In this document: positions 1-9,302 of the stretch, piece by piece | How positions within the stretch are numbered: position 1 is the stretch's first letter | Layout of the letters: every line of letters begins with the position of its first letter | Source of the DNA: Atlantibacter subterraneus | GTDB lineage: Bacteria; Pseudomonadota; Gammaproteobacteria; Enterobacterales; Enterobacteriaceae | Assembly (NCBI RefSeq): GCF_027853245.1 | Contig: NZ_JAPTZM010000001.1 | Length of the DNA stretch: 64,000 nucleotides | Strand: one strand, 5' to 3' | Notes under the pieces: model-generated | Databases searched by the model: none | What the model was told of the DNA's origin: nothing | What the model saw: the letters and a program-made list of their open reading frames with translations, nothing else | Position numbers and translations under genes: made by a program

Positions 1-3000
1 GCCGCGCCCCCTGCTGCTGGTGTTGGTTTCGCTCTGGTCGCCAGCAAAGTTATTGATGGTATCGCCCAGAATAGTGACGTTGTTGTTGGTCTCGGTCAGC
101 TGTGAGAAGTTCACCGCATCGCTCGGCGCCACGCCGTCCGCCACGTTAGTGATGGTGGTGCCGCCCGTGTGGGTGCTGTTGTCGTAAGTGTCCCCGCCCA
201 GCGTAACGCTGTTGTAGTTCACCGTGCCGTCAACGTTGATGTCGTATTTGACCGCACCCTGATCCAGCGTATTGATGGCTGAATTGGTTGCGAACAGCTG
301 CGAACCATTTATGGCATCTGTGCTGTCAGCTGAAATGCGGCCTGCTGCTACGTTAGTTACAGTTCGTTCAGCGTTTACATCACCGACACTGACAGTAGCG
401 ACAGGCGCAATGCCTGCAAAGTCATACTGTTTTCCATTGATGATTGTGCTGGAGGTACCCACCGCTGAGGATGTTTGAGCGCCAGAACCTAAGGCTACAG
501 ACATATCATGCAATGCCTGTGCCCCCTGTCCCAACGCCAGGCTGTTAGCGCCAAACGCTGATGCATCTGCGCCAACCGCGGTCGCGCGTTCACCTGCTGC
601 CTTAGAATTCGCACCAAATGAAGAGCCGCCTAATGCTGTGGCAATCGCACCAGAACCAAAGGCAGCCGTAAACTGCTCCAGCGCCTGAGCATTTTGACCT
701 AAAGCAGTAGAGGCAAACTGAGTAGCCTTGCTGTTTGCGCCAATCGCGGTAGCAAAGTCACCCACTGCCTGACTATCCTGACCAACCGCAACAGTTGCGG
801 TGTTCATCGCCTGGCTGTTAGCTCCTAATGCCAGAGAATAGTCACCGGATGCTCTGCTTGACTGACCAATTGCGGTAGCGATATAGCCATCCGCGAGACT
901 GTCCTGACCCAATGCCATGGTCTTTTCACCCACTGCGGAGCTGTTCGCGCCTATTGCAGTGGACTCATCACCCTGTGCATTTGCGGATAAACCGATAGCC
1001 ACACCATCCTGACCCGCTGCCGAAGCATTTACGCCAGCTGCCAGCGAATTAAGACCCGTTGCACCGTCATTGTTGTAATTGCCACCTTCAACACCATTGT
1101 CGTTAACGCTGTAGTAATGGGTTTTGGCACCCTCTACCGTTTCGTTGAGCTGATCAACGTTCACCGCATCGCCGCCATCTACGCCGTAAGAGACATTAGA
1201 GATGGTAGTACCGCCGGTATGGGTGCTGTTGTCGTAGGTATCCCCACCCAGCGTGATGCTGTTGTAGTTTACCGAGCCGTCAACAAAGGTGTCGTAATGA
1301 ACCACGCCCGCATCCAGTACGTTGATGGCGGAGTTGGTCGCGAACAGCTGCGAACCGTTCACCGCATCGGTACTGTCAGAAGAGATACGGCCTGCTGCTA
1401 CGTTAGTGATGGTACGCTCGCTGCCAACAGTACCTACGGATACAGTGCTGGTAGGTGCGATGCCCGCAAATTCATAGTCCACACCATTGATATTCACTCC
1501 GGTGGTCGCCACAGCGGCAAGGGTTTCAGAACCTGAACCAAGTGCGACAGACATATCATCCGAAGCCAATGCGCCATAGCCAAGCGCAGTACTTGACGCA
1601 CCATTAGCATGAGAGGATGAACCAATAGCAGTAGAGATTTCACCCTGCGCTCCCGAATTCAAACCCATTGCAATTGAACCCGAACCAGTGGCCTGACTGC
1701 CTGCGCCCACTGCGGTAGAGGCAAATGAAGTTGATTTACTGGCATTACCAATAGCAACAGATAAGTAATCGCTGGCTTCGCTTTGGTTACCCACAGCCAG
1801 AGAATTGGCGCCACTGGCTGTGCTTTGCGCGCCTAATGCCGTAGCTAATCCAGCTGTAGCACGGCTGCTCATACCAAGCGCAGTGGTAGCATCTTCTGAA
1901 GCATAGCTCCATGAGCCCACGGCAGTTGCTAATGAACCCGGTGTACTAGCAGCATAACCAACGGCTACACCGTTAGTACCGAACGATTGCGCATTGATGC
2001 CCGCCGCCAGCGATCTGGAACCAATTGCGCCGTCATTGTCGAAGTTACCTGAAGTGATGCCATTATCATTCACACTGTAGTAGTGGGTTTTCGCACCTTC
2101 TACGGTTTCGTTAAGTTGGTCCACGTTCACCGCATCGCCACCGTCAACGCCGTAAGAGACATTAGAGATGGTGGTGCCGCCGGTATGGGTACTGTTGTCG
2201 TAAGTATCCCCGCCCAGCGTGATGCTGTTGTAGTTTACCGAGCCATCAACAAAGGTGTCGTAGTGAACGACGCCCGCATCCAGCACGTTAATTGCGAAGT
2301 TGGTCGCGAACAGCTGCGAACCGTTCACCGCATCGGTACTGGTGCTGCTGATACGCCCTGCCGCCACGTTGGTGATGGTGCGTTCGTTGTCTTTTGATCC
2401 CACACTGACGGTGCTGGATGGATTGATGCCTGCGAAGGCATAATCTTCGCCATTGATGGTCACACTGCTGGTACCCACTGCCGCTTCGGTTACTGAATCC
2501 GCACCCAACGCGACGTCTTTATCGTTGTTGGCCTGAGATCCCGCACCTAACGCCAGCGAGGATTCGCCGTTGGCATTGGCTTTTGCGCCTACCGCAGCAG
2601 AACGCGCGCCATTAGCAGCAGTGGAACGCCCCAGCGCGGTTGATTCACTCCCGGCTGCATAGCTGTCTGATCCATAAGCCGAACTATTGCTACCGATTGC
2701 GTGGGCATTGGCACCTGATGCAACACTCATAAAGCCATCAGCAACGGCGTTGATACCCAATGCAGTGCTGTTACTACCCTGAGCACGAGCTAAATAGCCG
2801 AGAGCAACGTCGTACTCACCACTCGCTTTCGCACCGATGCCTGCCGCCAGAGAGTTGAGACCGGTAGCGCCGTCGTTGTCGTAGTTGTCGCCAGTCACGC
2901 CACCATCATTGACGCTATAGTAATGCGTCTTAGAAGCATCGATTGCCGCGTTAGTTGCGAACAGCTGCGAACCGTTAATGGCATCGGTACTGTCAGCCGA

Positions 3001-5784
3001 GATTTTGCCTGCTGCTACGTTGGTGACCAGGCGCTCGTTACCCGCCGATCCAACACTCACCTGGCTGGTCGGGGTCGCGCCTGCAAACTCATAATCGACA
3101 CCGCCGATGGTTGCGCCCGAGGTACCCGCAGTTGCGCCCGTGACCGAGCCTGCACCCAGTGCCACATCGTTGTCATAGGTAGCAACAGTTGATTCACCCA
3201 GCGCCATAGCATGCGAGCCAATCGATTTACTGCCTGAACCAAGCGCGATACCGCTTTCATCCAGTGCGGTCGCGCGGTCGCCCAACGCAATGCTGCTATC
3301 GCCTTCAGCACTGGCATACGGACCAATTGCCGTACTGCCCACTTTTTGTGCTTTTGCACCTGAGCCCAATGCCGTTGCATCGGTATCCGCTGCCAGAGCT
3401 TCCCAGCCAATGGCCACTGCGCCGGTGCTTGTCGGATTACTGGTACTGGAATCAACCCCTAACGCGATACTGTTGATGCCCTGAGAGCTGGCACCGTAGC
3501 CTGTGGCAATACTGGATTCGCCAATGGCTTTAACGTTGGTACCCATAGCCAGGGACGACTGCCCCAGCGACATGGCACCGACACCCGCAGCCAACGAGTT
3601 CATCCCCATTGCGCCATCGTTGTTGTAGTTACCGCCAGGTACGCCGAAGTCATTAACACTGTAGTAGTGGGAGGCAACAGCATTTAGCCCCGTGGTTAAC
3701 TGTGCGATATTGACTGCATCGGTATCTTCTGTACCTGCAGCCACACCGGTAATCTGACGGGTATAACCGTTAGCCAAATTGCCCACGCTTACTGCGCCAA
3801 GCGTGCTCTTCCATGTAGGAGATGCATTGGTGGTAATTGCATGTGTTAACGGATCGTAACCGCTGACGCCCGCCGCTGTACTGGCGACCGAGTTAGAACC
3901 CAGCGCTACGCTGTCTACCGCGTTTGCGGTAGCGCTAATACCAATCGCGGAAGCGTAATTCGCTGTGGTGCTGGCGGCATAACCCAAAGCAGTACTGCCG
4001 GCTTTGTGAGCCACGGAGTCTGCGCCCAGCGCCGTCGTCGCAAACTCTTTCCAGTCATCCCCGGCCTTAGCGCCATAACCAATCGCAGTGCCATTATTAC
4101 TGGTTGTCGTAGCCTTATAGCCGACTGCGACATCCATTGAACCCGTTGTGGAGCCGCTGATTGCCCCGCTGCCCATCGCGACGCTTTGCGCATAAGAAAT
4201 ACTATTCGCACCCGTCGACGTCGCATCTGTACTTACCGTCTTCGCTCCGTTACCAATCGCAATAGCGTTATTTGGACTCGAACCGCTAACCGCCGCATTG
4301 GTGCCGATAGCGATACTGTTCGTCGCCGTGGTTTGAACCCAGGCGCTATTACCCATCGCAATGCTGCCAGTAGCGTTTGCCTTCGAGTTAGTCCCCAATG
4401 CAATGCTGTCACTACCGATCGCGTTCGCGCCATAACCCATGGCCATGGCATTCAGCGCAGAAGTCAGCGCCAGATTACCAATGCCGATACCGTTGAGCGC
4501 ATTAATTGCCTGAGCGCCAGTACCCAGCACTAACGCATCCGTGCTGGAGCTATCAATCGTAGCGCCCGACCCAACGATGGTGCCGCGTAAGGCGTCATTG
4601 GTCGATGCCGCGCCAATCGTCACACCGCGCTGGGCATTGGATTTAGCCGCATTGCCCATAGCGATAGCATCACCCCCTGCGGCAACGCTATTCGCGCCTG
4701 CCGCAATCGCTCCGCCCGAAGAGGCTTTCGACATGGTACCAATCGCAGTTGACGCTGTACCGCTCGCCGCCGCCAGGGTACCCATCGCGAATGCCTGGTT
4801 TTTAGTTGCTGACGCGCTGGAACCCAATGCGACCGCATCCTGTGCGGCGGCCTGGGCGGTATAGCCGATAGCCATCGCGCCGGTTGATGCCGGGTTCGCT
4901 GGATCGCTTAACGCTTTTGAGTTTTGACCAATGGCAATACCGCTAATAGAGGTTGCATTTGCCAGATTGCCCAGTGAAACAGAGCCATTGCCTGATGAGT
5001 TACTCAGCGCGCCAATGGCGGTTGAAGCATTGCCGGTTGCCGCGGCACCGCCGCCCATCGCAAAGGCTTGTTTTTTGGTAGCCTGTGCCGAAGCACCCAG
5101 CGCCAGAGCATCCTGAGCATTGGATAACGCCCCCCAGCCGATAGCAATCGCGCCGGTAGTGGTTGAATCTGCCGGGTCGACTAAGGCTTTGGATGTTTGA
5201 CCGATAGCAATACCGCTACCTGAGGTACTTAGCGCACCAAGACCCAGAGCGACAGCGTTATTGCTCGACGCCGTCGCATTTTGGCCCATTGCCAGAGAGG
5301 CTTCTCCGGATGCGGTTGCCGCCATACCAAATGCCGATGCCGCTAAACCTGAAGCCGCCGCGCCAGTACCGACTGCGGTAGAATTAACACCTGTCGCCTG
5401 CGCGCCTGTACCAATGGCAACCGCTTCCTGCTGGCTGGCAACTGCGTTAGCACCCATCGCAATGGTGTATTGATCGCTTGCGGTGGCGGTTGGTCCAATT
5501 GCGGTAGCGTTACCCGTTATCGCTGTTGCTTTACCACCATTGACAGAGGTATTGCTGGCTACGTTTCCGTCAAGTGAAGCATTACTGGTGCCTGTTCCTG
5601 CTACCCAGGCATGGGCATCGTCAAGGGGAATAAACGCAAGTGTTAATGCCCCCAGTACGCCTGCGGTGGTGCTGGCAAGTTTGTTGCGGCCGGTTTTACC
5701 CTTTCCTTTGGCCTTTGCAAACTCGCTCACAGCCACCCACGACTGCAATGCCGGATTCCAGACAATCCGATATATTTTATTCAT
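1..5784 (-). CDS. Trimeric autotransporter adhesin (YadA/Hia/SadA type), C-terminus outside window
   Basis: The minus-strand frame is open from an ATG at 5784 to the window edge, at least 1928 codons. A good ribosome site (AGGAG, 7-8 nt upstream) sets the start. The N-terminus is an extended ESPR signal peptide (MNKIYRIVWNPALQSW, later ALTLAFIP). It is followed by more than 60 YadA-head-type repeats of about 14 residues (pattern SxAxG/AxAxG) to about residue 650. Then come alternating connector modules containing HYYSVND, stalk/neck modules ending STDAVNGSQLFATN, and further head blocks. The membrane-anchor domain is not in the window. Family knowledge: type Vc adhesins trimerise, and mediate adhesion or autoaggregation at the cell surface. 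The preceding gene ends 37 nt upstream on the same strand, so the two are probably co-transcribed. Confidence 0.93.
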   Translation of the reverse strand, partial: MNKIYRIVWNPALQSWVAVSEFAKAKGKGKTGRNKLASTTAGVLGALTLAFIPLDDAHAWVAGTGTSNASLDGNVASNTSVNGGKATAITGNATAIGPTATASDQYTIAMGANAVASQQEAVAIGTGAQATGVNSTAVGTGAAASGLAASAFGMAATASGEASLAMGQNATASSNNAVALGLGALSTSGSGIAIGQTSKALVDPADSTTTGAIAIGWGALSNAQDALALGASAQATKKQAFAMGGGAAATGNASTAIGALSNSSGNGSVSLGNLANATSISGIAIGQNSKALSDPANPASTGAMAIGYTAQAAAQDAVALGSSASATKNQAFAMGTLAAASGTASTAIGTMSKASSGGAIAAGANSVAAGGDAIAMGNAAKSNAQRGVTIGAASTNDALRGTIVGSGATIDSSSTDALVLGTGAQAINALNGIGIGNLALTSALNAMAMGYGANAIGSDSIALGTNSKANATGSIAMGNSAWVQTTATNSIAIGTNAAVSGSSPNNAIAIGNGAKTVSTDATSTGANSISYAQSVAMGSGAISGSTTGSMDVAVGYKATTTSNNGTAIGYGAKAGDDWKEFATTALGADSVAHKAGSTALGYAASTTANYASAIGISATANAVDSVALGSNSVASTAAGVSGYDPLTHAITTNASPTWKSTLGAVSVGNLANGYTRQITGVAAGTEDTDAVNIAQLTTGLNAVASHYYSVNDFGVPGGNYNNDGAMGMNSLAAGVGAMSLGQSSLAMGTNVKAIGESSIATGYGASSQGINSIALGVDSSTSNPTSTGAVAIGWEALAADTDATALGSGAKAQKVGSTAIGPYASAEGDSSIALGDRATALDESGIALGSGSKSIGSHAMALGESTVATYDNDVALGAGSVTGATAGTSGATIGGVDYEFAGATPTSQVSVGSAGNERLVTNVAAGKISADSTDAINGSQLFATNAAIDASKTHYYSVNDGGVTGDNYDNDGATGLNSLAAGIGAKASGEYDVALGYLARAQGSNSTALGINAVADGFMSVASGANAHAIGSNSSAYGSDSYAAGSESTALGRSTAANGARSAAVGAKANANGESSLALGAGSQANNDKDVALGADSVTEAAVGTSSVTINGEDYAFAGINPSSTVSVGSKDNERTITNVAAGRISSTSTDAVNGSQLFATNFAINVLDAGVVHYDTFVDGSVNYNSITLGGDTYDNSTHTGGTTISNVSYGVDGGDAVNVDQLNETVEGAKTHYYSVNDNGITSGNFDNDGAIGSRSLAAGINAQSFGTNGVAVGYAASTPGSLATAVGSWSYASEDATTALGMSSRATAGLATALGAQSTASGANSLAVGNQSEASDYLSVAIGNASKSTSFASTAVGAGSQATGSGSIAMGLNSGAQGEISTAIGSSSHANGASSTALGYGALASDDMSVALGSGSETLAAVATTGVNINGVDYEFAGIAPTSTVSVGTVGSERTITNVAAGRISSDSTDAVNGSQLFATNSAINVLDAGVVHYDTFVDGSVNYNSITLGGDTYDNSTHTGGTTISNVSYGVDGGDAVNVDQLNETVEGAKTHYYSVNDNGVEGGNYNNDGATGLNSLAAGVNASAAGQDGVAIGLSANAQGDESTAIGANSSAVGEKTMALGQDSLADGYIATAIGQSSRASGDYSLALGANSQAMNTATVAVGQDSQAVGDFATAIGANSKATQFASTALGQNAQALEQFTAAFGSGAIATALGGSSFGANSKAAGERATAVGADASAFGANSLALGQGAQALHDMSVALGSGAQTSSAVGTSSTIINGKQYDFAGIAPVATVSVGDVNAERTVTNVAAGRISADSTDAINGSQLFATNSAINTLDQGAVKYDINVDGTVNYNSVTLGGDTYDNSTHTGGTTITNVADGVAPSDAVNFSQLTETNNNVTILGDTINNFAGDQSETNTSSRGRG
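1096..2400 (-). repeat. Long intragenic direct repeats in the adhesin gene
   Basis: DNA at about 1150-1380 and 2115-2343 is nearly identical apart from scattered third-position changes. It encodes the same stalk module (NGSQLFATN, then THTGGTTISN, then a DAVNVDQLNET segment leading into HYYSVND). A diverged copy lies at about 90-300 and a shortened one at about 2920-3060. HYYSVND-coding motifs sit near 1105, 2070, 2920 and 3660. This points to module duplication inside one gene, with scope for length variation by recombination. Confidence 0.85.
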
Positions 5785-5821
5785 AAAAGCTCCTGCCATC
5801 CCTTACCGAATGGCTATTTCC

Positions 5822-6586
5822 TTATTTACTTTGGGGGGCAAGCTTGTTTAACGAGGCGCATTCTCGATCAATAAACGGTCGTTCAAGCGAGACGCTATTA
5901 AGCTTGTTAAGGTTGTCGTTAAACAGGCGCAGCGCAGCCGCATTGTCATGCTTAACGTTCTGCAGATATCCGCCTGCAAAAAATGTGGCTTCAGTCAGTG
6001 CGTCCTTGCGCAGCGTTTCATCTGAGCCCTGGGTAGAAACAGAGTTAAATACGTTTTCGATGGTTTCCTGGCCGACATATAATTTTGCGATGCTTTGCAT
6101 ATAAGAGGGTTGCCAGTCCTGTGAAGAAACCAGCCGTTCTAATTTTTTATTAAGCTCCTTGTTACTTCCTCTCCATTGTTTTGCGGTTAACCATAATTCC
6201 CAAAGTTGCGCATATTGCTTTTCGCGCACATTGGTGCTCTTTTTTATCCGGCCAAACGCTTTTAGAGAGCTGGTGTATTTCCCCATCGCAGCCAGATTGA
6301 CGGCCGCGGGAACGGCACTGGCATCGGCATAATCAGTTTCATATAACTGGCCGAATGCTTTTTTCGCTTCGCCATAACGGCCAGAAAAATAGTCATCCAC
6401 AGCGCGTTCAAAAACGGCCTTGCTGTCTGTCGCTATACTTCCAGGCGTATTTTCATTGGCCGTATTACTGGCCAATACGTCCTGACAAAACAAAGTGCAG
6501 GAACTAATCAGAAGAGCGGTTAATAAAGTCCGGACACAGCCAAACTTAATGCGCAAAGATGATGACTCATGCGATGCTTGATTCAT
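5822..6586 (-). CDS. Exported helical-repeat (TPR-like) protein, adhesin operon partner
   Basis: A 254-residue protein with a signal sequence near residues 18-40. Two processing routes are possible: a lipobox ISSC with Cys30, or signal peptidase I cleavage after VLA39. The mature part contains tetratricopeptide-like helices (for example VDDYFSGRYGEAKKAFGQLYE and a second unit around NLAAMGKYTSSLKAFGRI). It stops 37 nt before the adhesin start on the same strand, so it is probably the first gene of the operon. Accessory envelope proteins encoded beside trimeric autotransporters are known (SadB with SadA), but I see no direct similarity to SadB. A role in adhesin biogenesis or periplasmic handling is inferred from position only. 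Confidence 0.7.
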   Translation of the reverse strand: MNQASHESSSLRIKFGCVRTLLTALLISSCTLFCQDVLASNTANENTPGSIATDSKAVFERAVDDYFSGRYGEAKKAFGQLYETDYADASAVPAAVNLAAMGKYTSSLKAFGRIKKSTNVREKQYAQLWELWLTAKQWRGSNKELNKKLERLVSSQDWQPSYMQSIAKLYVGQETIENVFNSVSTQGSDETLRKDALTEATFFAGGYLQNVKHDNAAALRLFNDNLNKLNSVSLERPFIDRECASLNKLAPQSK

Positions 6587-6717
6587 ACATAATACCTGTC
6601 AGAAAGAATATAATGCTTCCCATGGCTTTATCGCTCCATGTAAAGCGTTCAATCCCTACAAGCGCAAAAACGCCGTTGAAATAAATCAAATATTTAAATA
6701 AATTACTTAAGCATTAA

Positions 6718-7137
6718 CTATAAAGCGATGCTTTTATCGTCAGCAAACTCAGTGCTTTTTTTATAATACAATGGCGTGATATCACGATGTTCAATCACAT
6801 ATCCTTTCCCCTTAACGTAATGGATAAACCCGTCGGGGATACCCAGTAAGTTCAGTTTTTTATTTAGACCATTTAACACCTGCCATAAGCGTTGTGTCGA
6901 GGGGCTAAGATTATGGTCTTCCCAAATCTTTTTTAATAATTCATCCTTAGAAACCTCTTTCTGACGTGCATTGCTCAGAAGATAGAGAAATAAATTCATC
7001 ATGGTATCGTTGAAATAAATCGTACCAAAGATAAGATTTTTATCTGCACCGCTTGCAGATAAGCGATAAAGACATTTATTCTCGATATCGAAATGAATGT
7101 CCTTACCGATCAGAAAGCCATAAAGTTGGTAATTCAT
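6718..7137 (-). CDS. Winged-helix transcriptional regulator (OmpR/ToxR-type DNA-binding fold), no membrane segment
   Basis: The start at 7137 is chosen because AGGGA lies 8 nt upstream; an upstream in-frame start at 7179 is weaker. The 139-residue protein carries a C-terminal winged-helix domain: a helix with VSKDELLKKIWED, recognition-helix region STQRLWQVLNGLNKKL and wing GFIHYVKGKGYVI. This layout is typical of CadC/ToxR-family DNA-binding domains, but there is no transmembrane or receiver domain. It lies 131 nt upstream of the helical-repeat/adhesin operon on the same strand and is divergent from a second ToxR-like gene. Control of the adhesin operon is an inference from position. Base composition is visibly AT-rich compared with the core genes. 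Confidence 0.72.
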   Translation of the reverse strand: MNYQLYGFLIGKDIHFDIENKCLYRLSASGADKNLIFGTIYFNDTMMNLFLYLLSNARQKEVSKDELLKKIWEDHNLSPSTQRLWQVLNGLNKKLNLLGIPDGFIHYVKGKGYVIEHRDITPLYYKKSTEFADDKSIAL

Positions 7138-7846
7138 AACAGTATTCCCTGGTGTATTAATCCAGTAAAGAACGTGCAAATTTACTCAATTAAAAAACCT
7201 TAACTTTTGTTGGGCGATTATAAATCCCGAAGATTGAGTTTCAATACACGCCGTAATATCTGCAGCCCCTCCCATTACTAAGAAATTCCTGCGTTGTTCA
7301 TCTTGACCGACAAGATTACCCAGTATAAAAAACCATTAAGCAGCACTTTTTCAGAGACTAAATCTAATTATCGCACTTATTTGCATCATCAACTTTACCT
7401 AACGAATTAAGCGTGAAATGCAGATAAAAATGCCAAATAATCCCCTAAACTATTGTTTACAGATGAAAATAATGCGTAGTTCTCAGTAAAGGTCTTAAGC
7501 CCCCTGAGTAACCGGTTACTTTTTACTCCTGCTACTTTGCTTAGCTGCCGACAAAGACTTCAATCGGGTCTACGATCACCGTCTGAAGCATCATTTTTGT
7601 GCTCCATCCGGTTGGTGGAGAAACAATAACGGGTATGGGAAAAATCTGTGTGTGAAGTTATCTGACATTATCTGAATAATCACCAATCCATTGATTTAGC
7701 AGTAATAATTCAGACTGATATTAAACATACATCAGACTATTTCCTGGCCTCATCATAACTTTTTGATTTTATTAACTTAAAAATCTTATTCAGATTTTTA
7801 CCTGATATTGAATCGATGAGGTTTATTAGCTATCCTCAATACAAAT
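7138..7846. other. AT-rich divergent intergenic region of the adhesin locus
   Basis: About 700 bases separate the two divergent winged-helix regulator genes. It contains AT-rich runs suited to H-NS binding and several promoter-like elements (for example TTGATT and TTTTTGATT stretches near 7700-7780). I found no convincing ORF, tRNA or intrinsic terminator. A long regulatory region of this kind is usual for horizontally acquired adhesin loci. Confidence 0.5.
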
Positions 7847-8737
7847 ATGATTATTAAAGATAGACTTATGAACAACAACGGCACTTTTATCATTAACGAT
7901 AAAGTTATGTTTACACCTGACAGTAATAGTTTATGCCCGGTGGCTGGTAACGCGAGTCCTGTTGTTTTGCATACGCCGAGTAGCCAATGTTTATTGATAC
8001 TGCTGCTTCATAATAACGAAGTTGTCAGTCAAAAATTTTTGTTCGAGGAAATTTGGGAGAAGAATGGTGTTCTGGTCACCGCCAATACGCTTTATCAGAA
8101 TATTGCCTTAATTCGGAAAGCGCTTAAAACGGCAGGTATGGAAGAAGAAGTCATTAAGACCATTCCTAAACAAGGGGTAAAAATATCAGCAAAGGTTATG
8201 TTTACCCCCTTTGAAACCGCTAATGAGCGTCTTCCAGAAGAAAGCGATGACAATACAGCGGTGCCAGAGCCGCTGCCTTCCGCGAACAAGAATCTTCAAA
8301 TTTTTCAGGTTGAGTCGGAGATCACCAATGGTCGGTCAGCCAATTCACCCTCCTCTGGGTTGAGCCGCCTGTTTTACAATAAATTTTTAGGCCTTATCCT
8401 TCCTACCGCGCTATGCTTGCTTTTCCTGTCTTATCTGTATTTTCTTCAAAATAAAGATCTGGATGGTAAAGATTTCATTGATGATTACATGGATATCGGC
8501 AAAATTGGTAACTGCCAGGTTTATTCCTCCTATCACGCCACAGAAATCAGCAAAGTAAAATTCGCCACCATGGCCAAACTAAGCGGGCTGACATGCCAAC
8601 CCGGTGATCTTGTCTGGCTGACGTTTAATCGACTTTATGGAATGAGTACGATCCAGAAATGTGACAAACCCATTACCGACAGTAAAGCCGTTTGCGCAAA
8701 CTATCTTTATCAGGAGGGAGCCGACAATGAAAATTAA
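7847..8737 (+). CDS. ToxR/CadC-like membrane-bound transcriptional regulator
   Basis: A 296-residue protein with three parts. A cytoplasmic winged helix lies at about residues 10-115 (VSQKFLFEEIWEKNG, then TANTLYQNIALIRKAL, wing IKTIPKQGVKI). A Pro/Ser/Glu-rich linker follows, then one transmembrane helix near residues 178-198 (GLILPTALCLLFLSYLYFL). The periplasmic domain of about 95 residues has four cysteines. This matches the ToxR, PsaE and E. coli YqeI architecture. The start is uncertain: ATG at 7847 or ATG at 7868, neither with a strong ribosome site. It overlaps the next gene by 11 nt, as in toxRS and psaEF pairs. The regulated target is probably the adjacent adhesin operon (inference). 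Confidence 0.82.
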   Translation: MIIKDRLMNNNGTFIINDKVMFTPDSNSLCPVAGNASPVVLHTPSSQCLLILLLHNNEVVSQKFLFEEIWEKNGVLVTANTLYQNIALIRKALKTAGMEEEVIKTIPKQGVKISAKVMFTPFETANERLPEESDDNTAVPEPLPSANKNLQIFQVESEITNGRSANSPSSGLSRLFYNKFLGLILPTALCLLFLSYLYFLQNKDLDGKDFIDDYMDIGKIGNCQVYSSYHATEISKVKFATMAKLSGLTCQPGDLVWLTFNRLYGMSTIQKCDKPITDSKAVCANYLYQEGADNEN

Positions 8738-9194
8738 TTACCCACTGGTATTATGGAGCACGGCAATTCTGCTCGGCGTATCGGTCGGGTTCTTAGCCTA
8801 TCATGACCGTTATCAGCAAACGCATTTTACCTGCCAGAATGAAATTACTATTTTCAATCAGCATATAAAAATGACCAGCGATAACACTATTCAGTTTGAT
8901 GGCAGTAAAGGGAGTTATACTGCAACCGGCACGTTCAGCAGTGACGGTCAAAACTCGCAAAAGTTTGACAATATGTTTGGATTCGATTTTTTGATGCCAG
9001 AAAACAAAGTTATTATTATGGCTAATGGAGAGGGTCATCACTCCTACTCTTATAAACATATTCCTCTGTATCTTCCTGACGTAATTTTTCATCAGGATAT
9101 GGCCATTGTTTTGAATATCGTAAAAATCAATCCCTCAGCGCATCTCCTTTTACGCGATGATGTTCCGATCTTTTATTGCAAAAAAATCCGTTGA
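8727..9194 (+). CDS. PsaF/ToxS-like periplasmic partner of the membrane regulator
   Basis: The start ATG at 8727 has an excellent AGGAGG upstream and lies inside the last codons of the regulator gene (11-nt overlap), indicating translational coupling. The 155-residue product has an N-terminal membrane anchor (residues 7-24, LVLWSTAILLGVSVGFLAY) and a periplasmic domain with two cysteines (near 36 and 151) and beta-rich sequence. In Yersinia PsaE/PsaF, Vibrio ToxR/ToxS and E. coli YqeI/YqeJ, such small partners stabilise the periplasmic domain of the regulator. Assignment rests on position, size and topology rather than strong sequence identity. Confidence 0.68.
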   Translation: MKINYPLVLWSTAILLGVSVGFLAYHDRYQQTHFTCQNEITIFNQHIKMTSDNTIQFDGSKGSYTATGTFSSDGQNSQKFDNMFGFDFLMPENKVIIMANGEGHHSYSYKHIPLYLPDVIFHQDMAIVLNIVKINPSAHLLLRDDVPIFYCKKIR

Positions 9195-9302
9195 CGTGTT
9201 ATATAAATTTCCGAAAAATTAACCCCTCTATTGATATGGGAATGTAACAGGCTAATATAGCTTTCATAGGCTTTATTCCCCGACAAAGCGAAGGGTTAAT
9301 AG

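Noticed and set aside
500..5600. Regularly repeated short units suggestive of a CRISPR or tandem-repeat array
   Set aside because: The periodicity of about 42 nt corresponds to 14-residue YadA head repeats in one open frame; repeats are degenerate and there are no unique spacers.
1117..5851. Many plus-strand ORFs (for example 1117-1536, 2083-2397, 4186-4533, 4541-4864, 5483-5851)
   Set aside because: They are antisense shadows of the repetitive adhesin gene; their products are low-complexity Arg/Ala/Val-rich sequences without ribosome sites.
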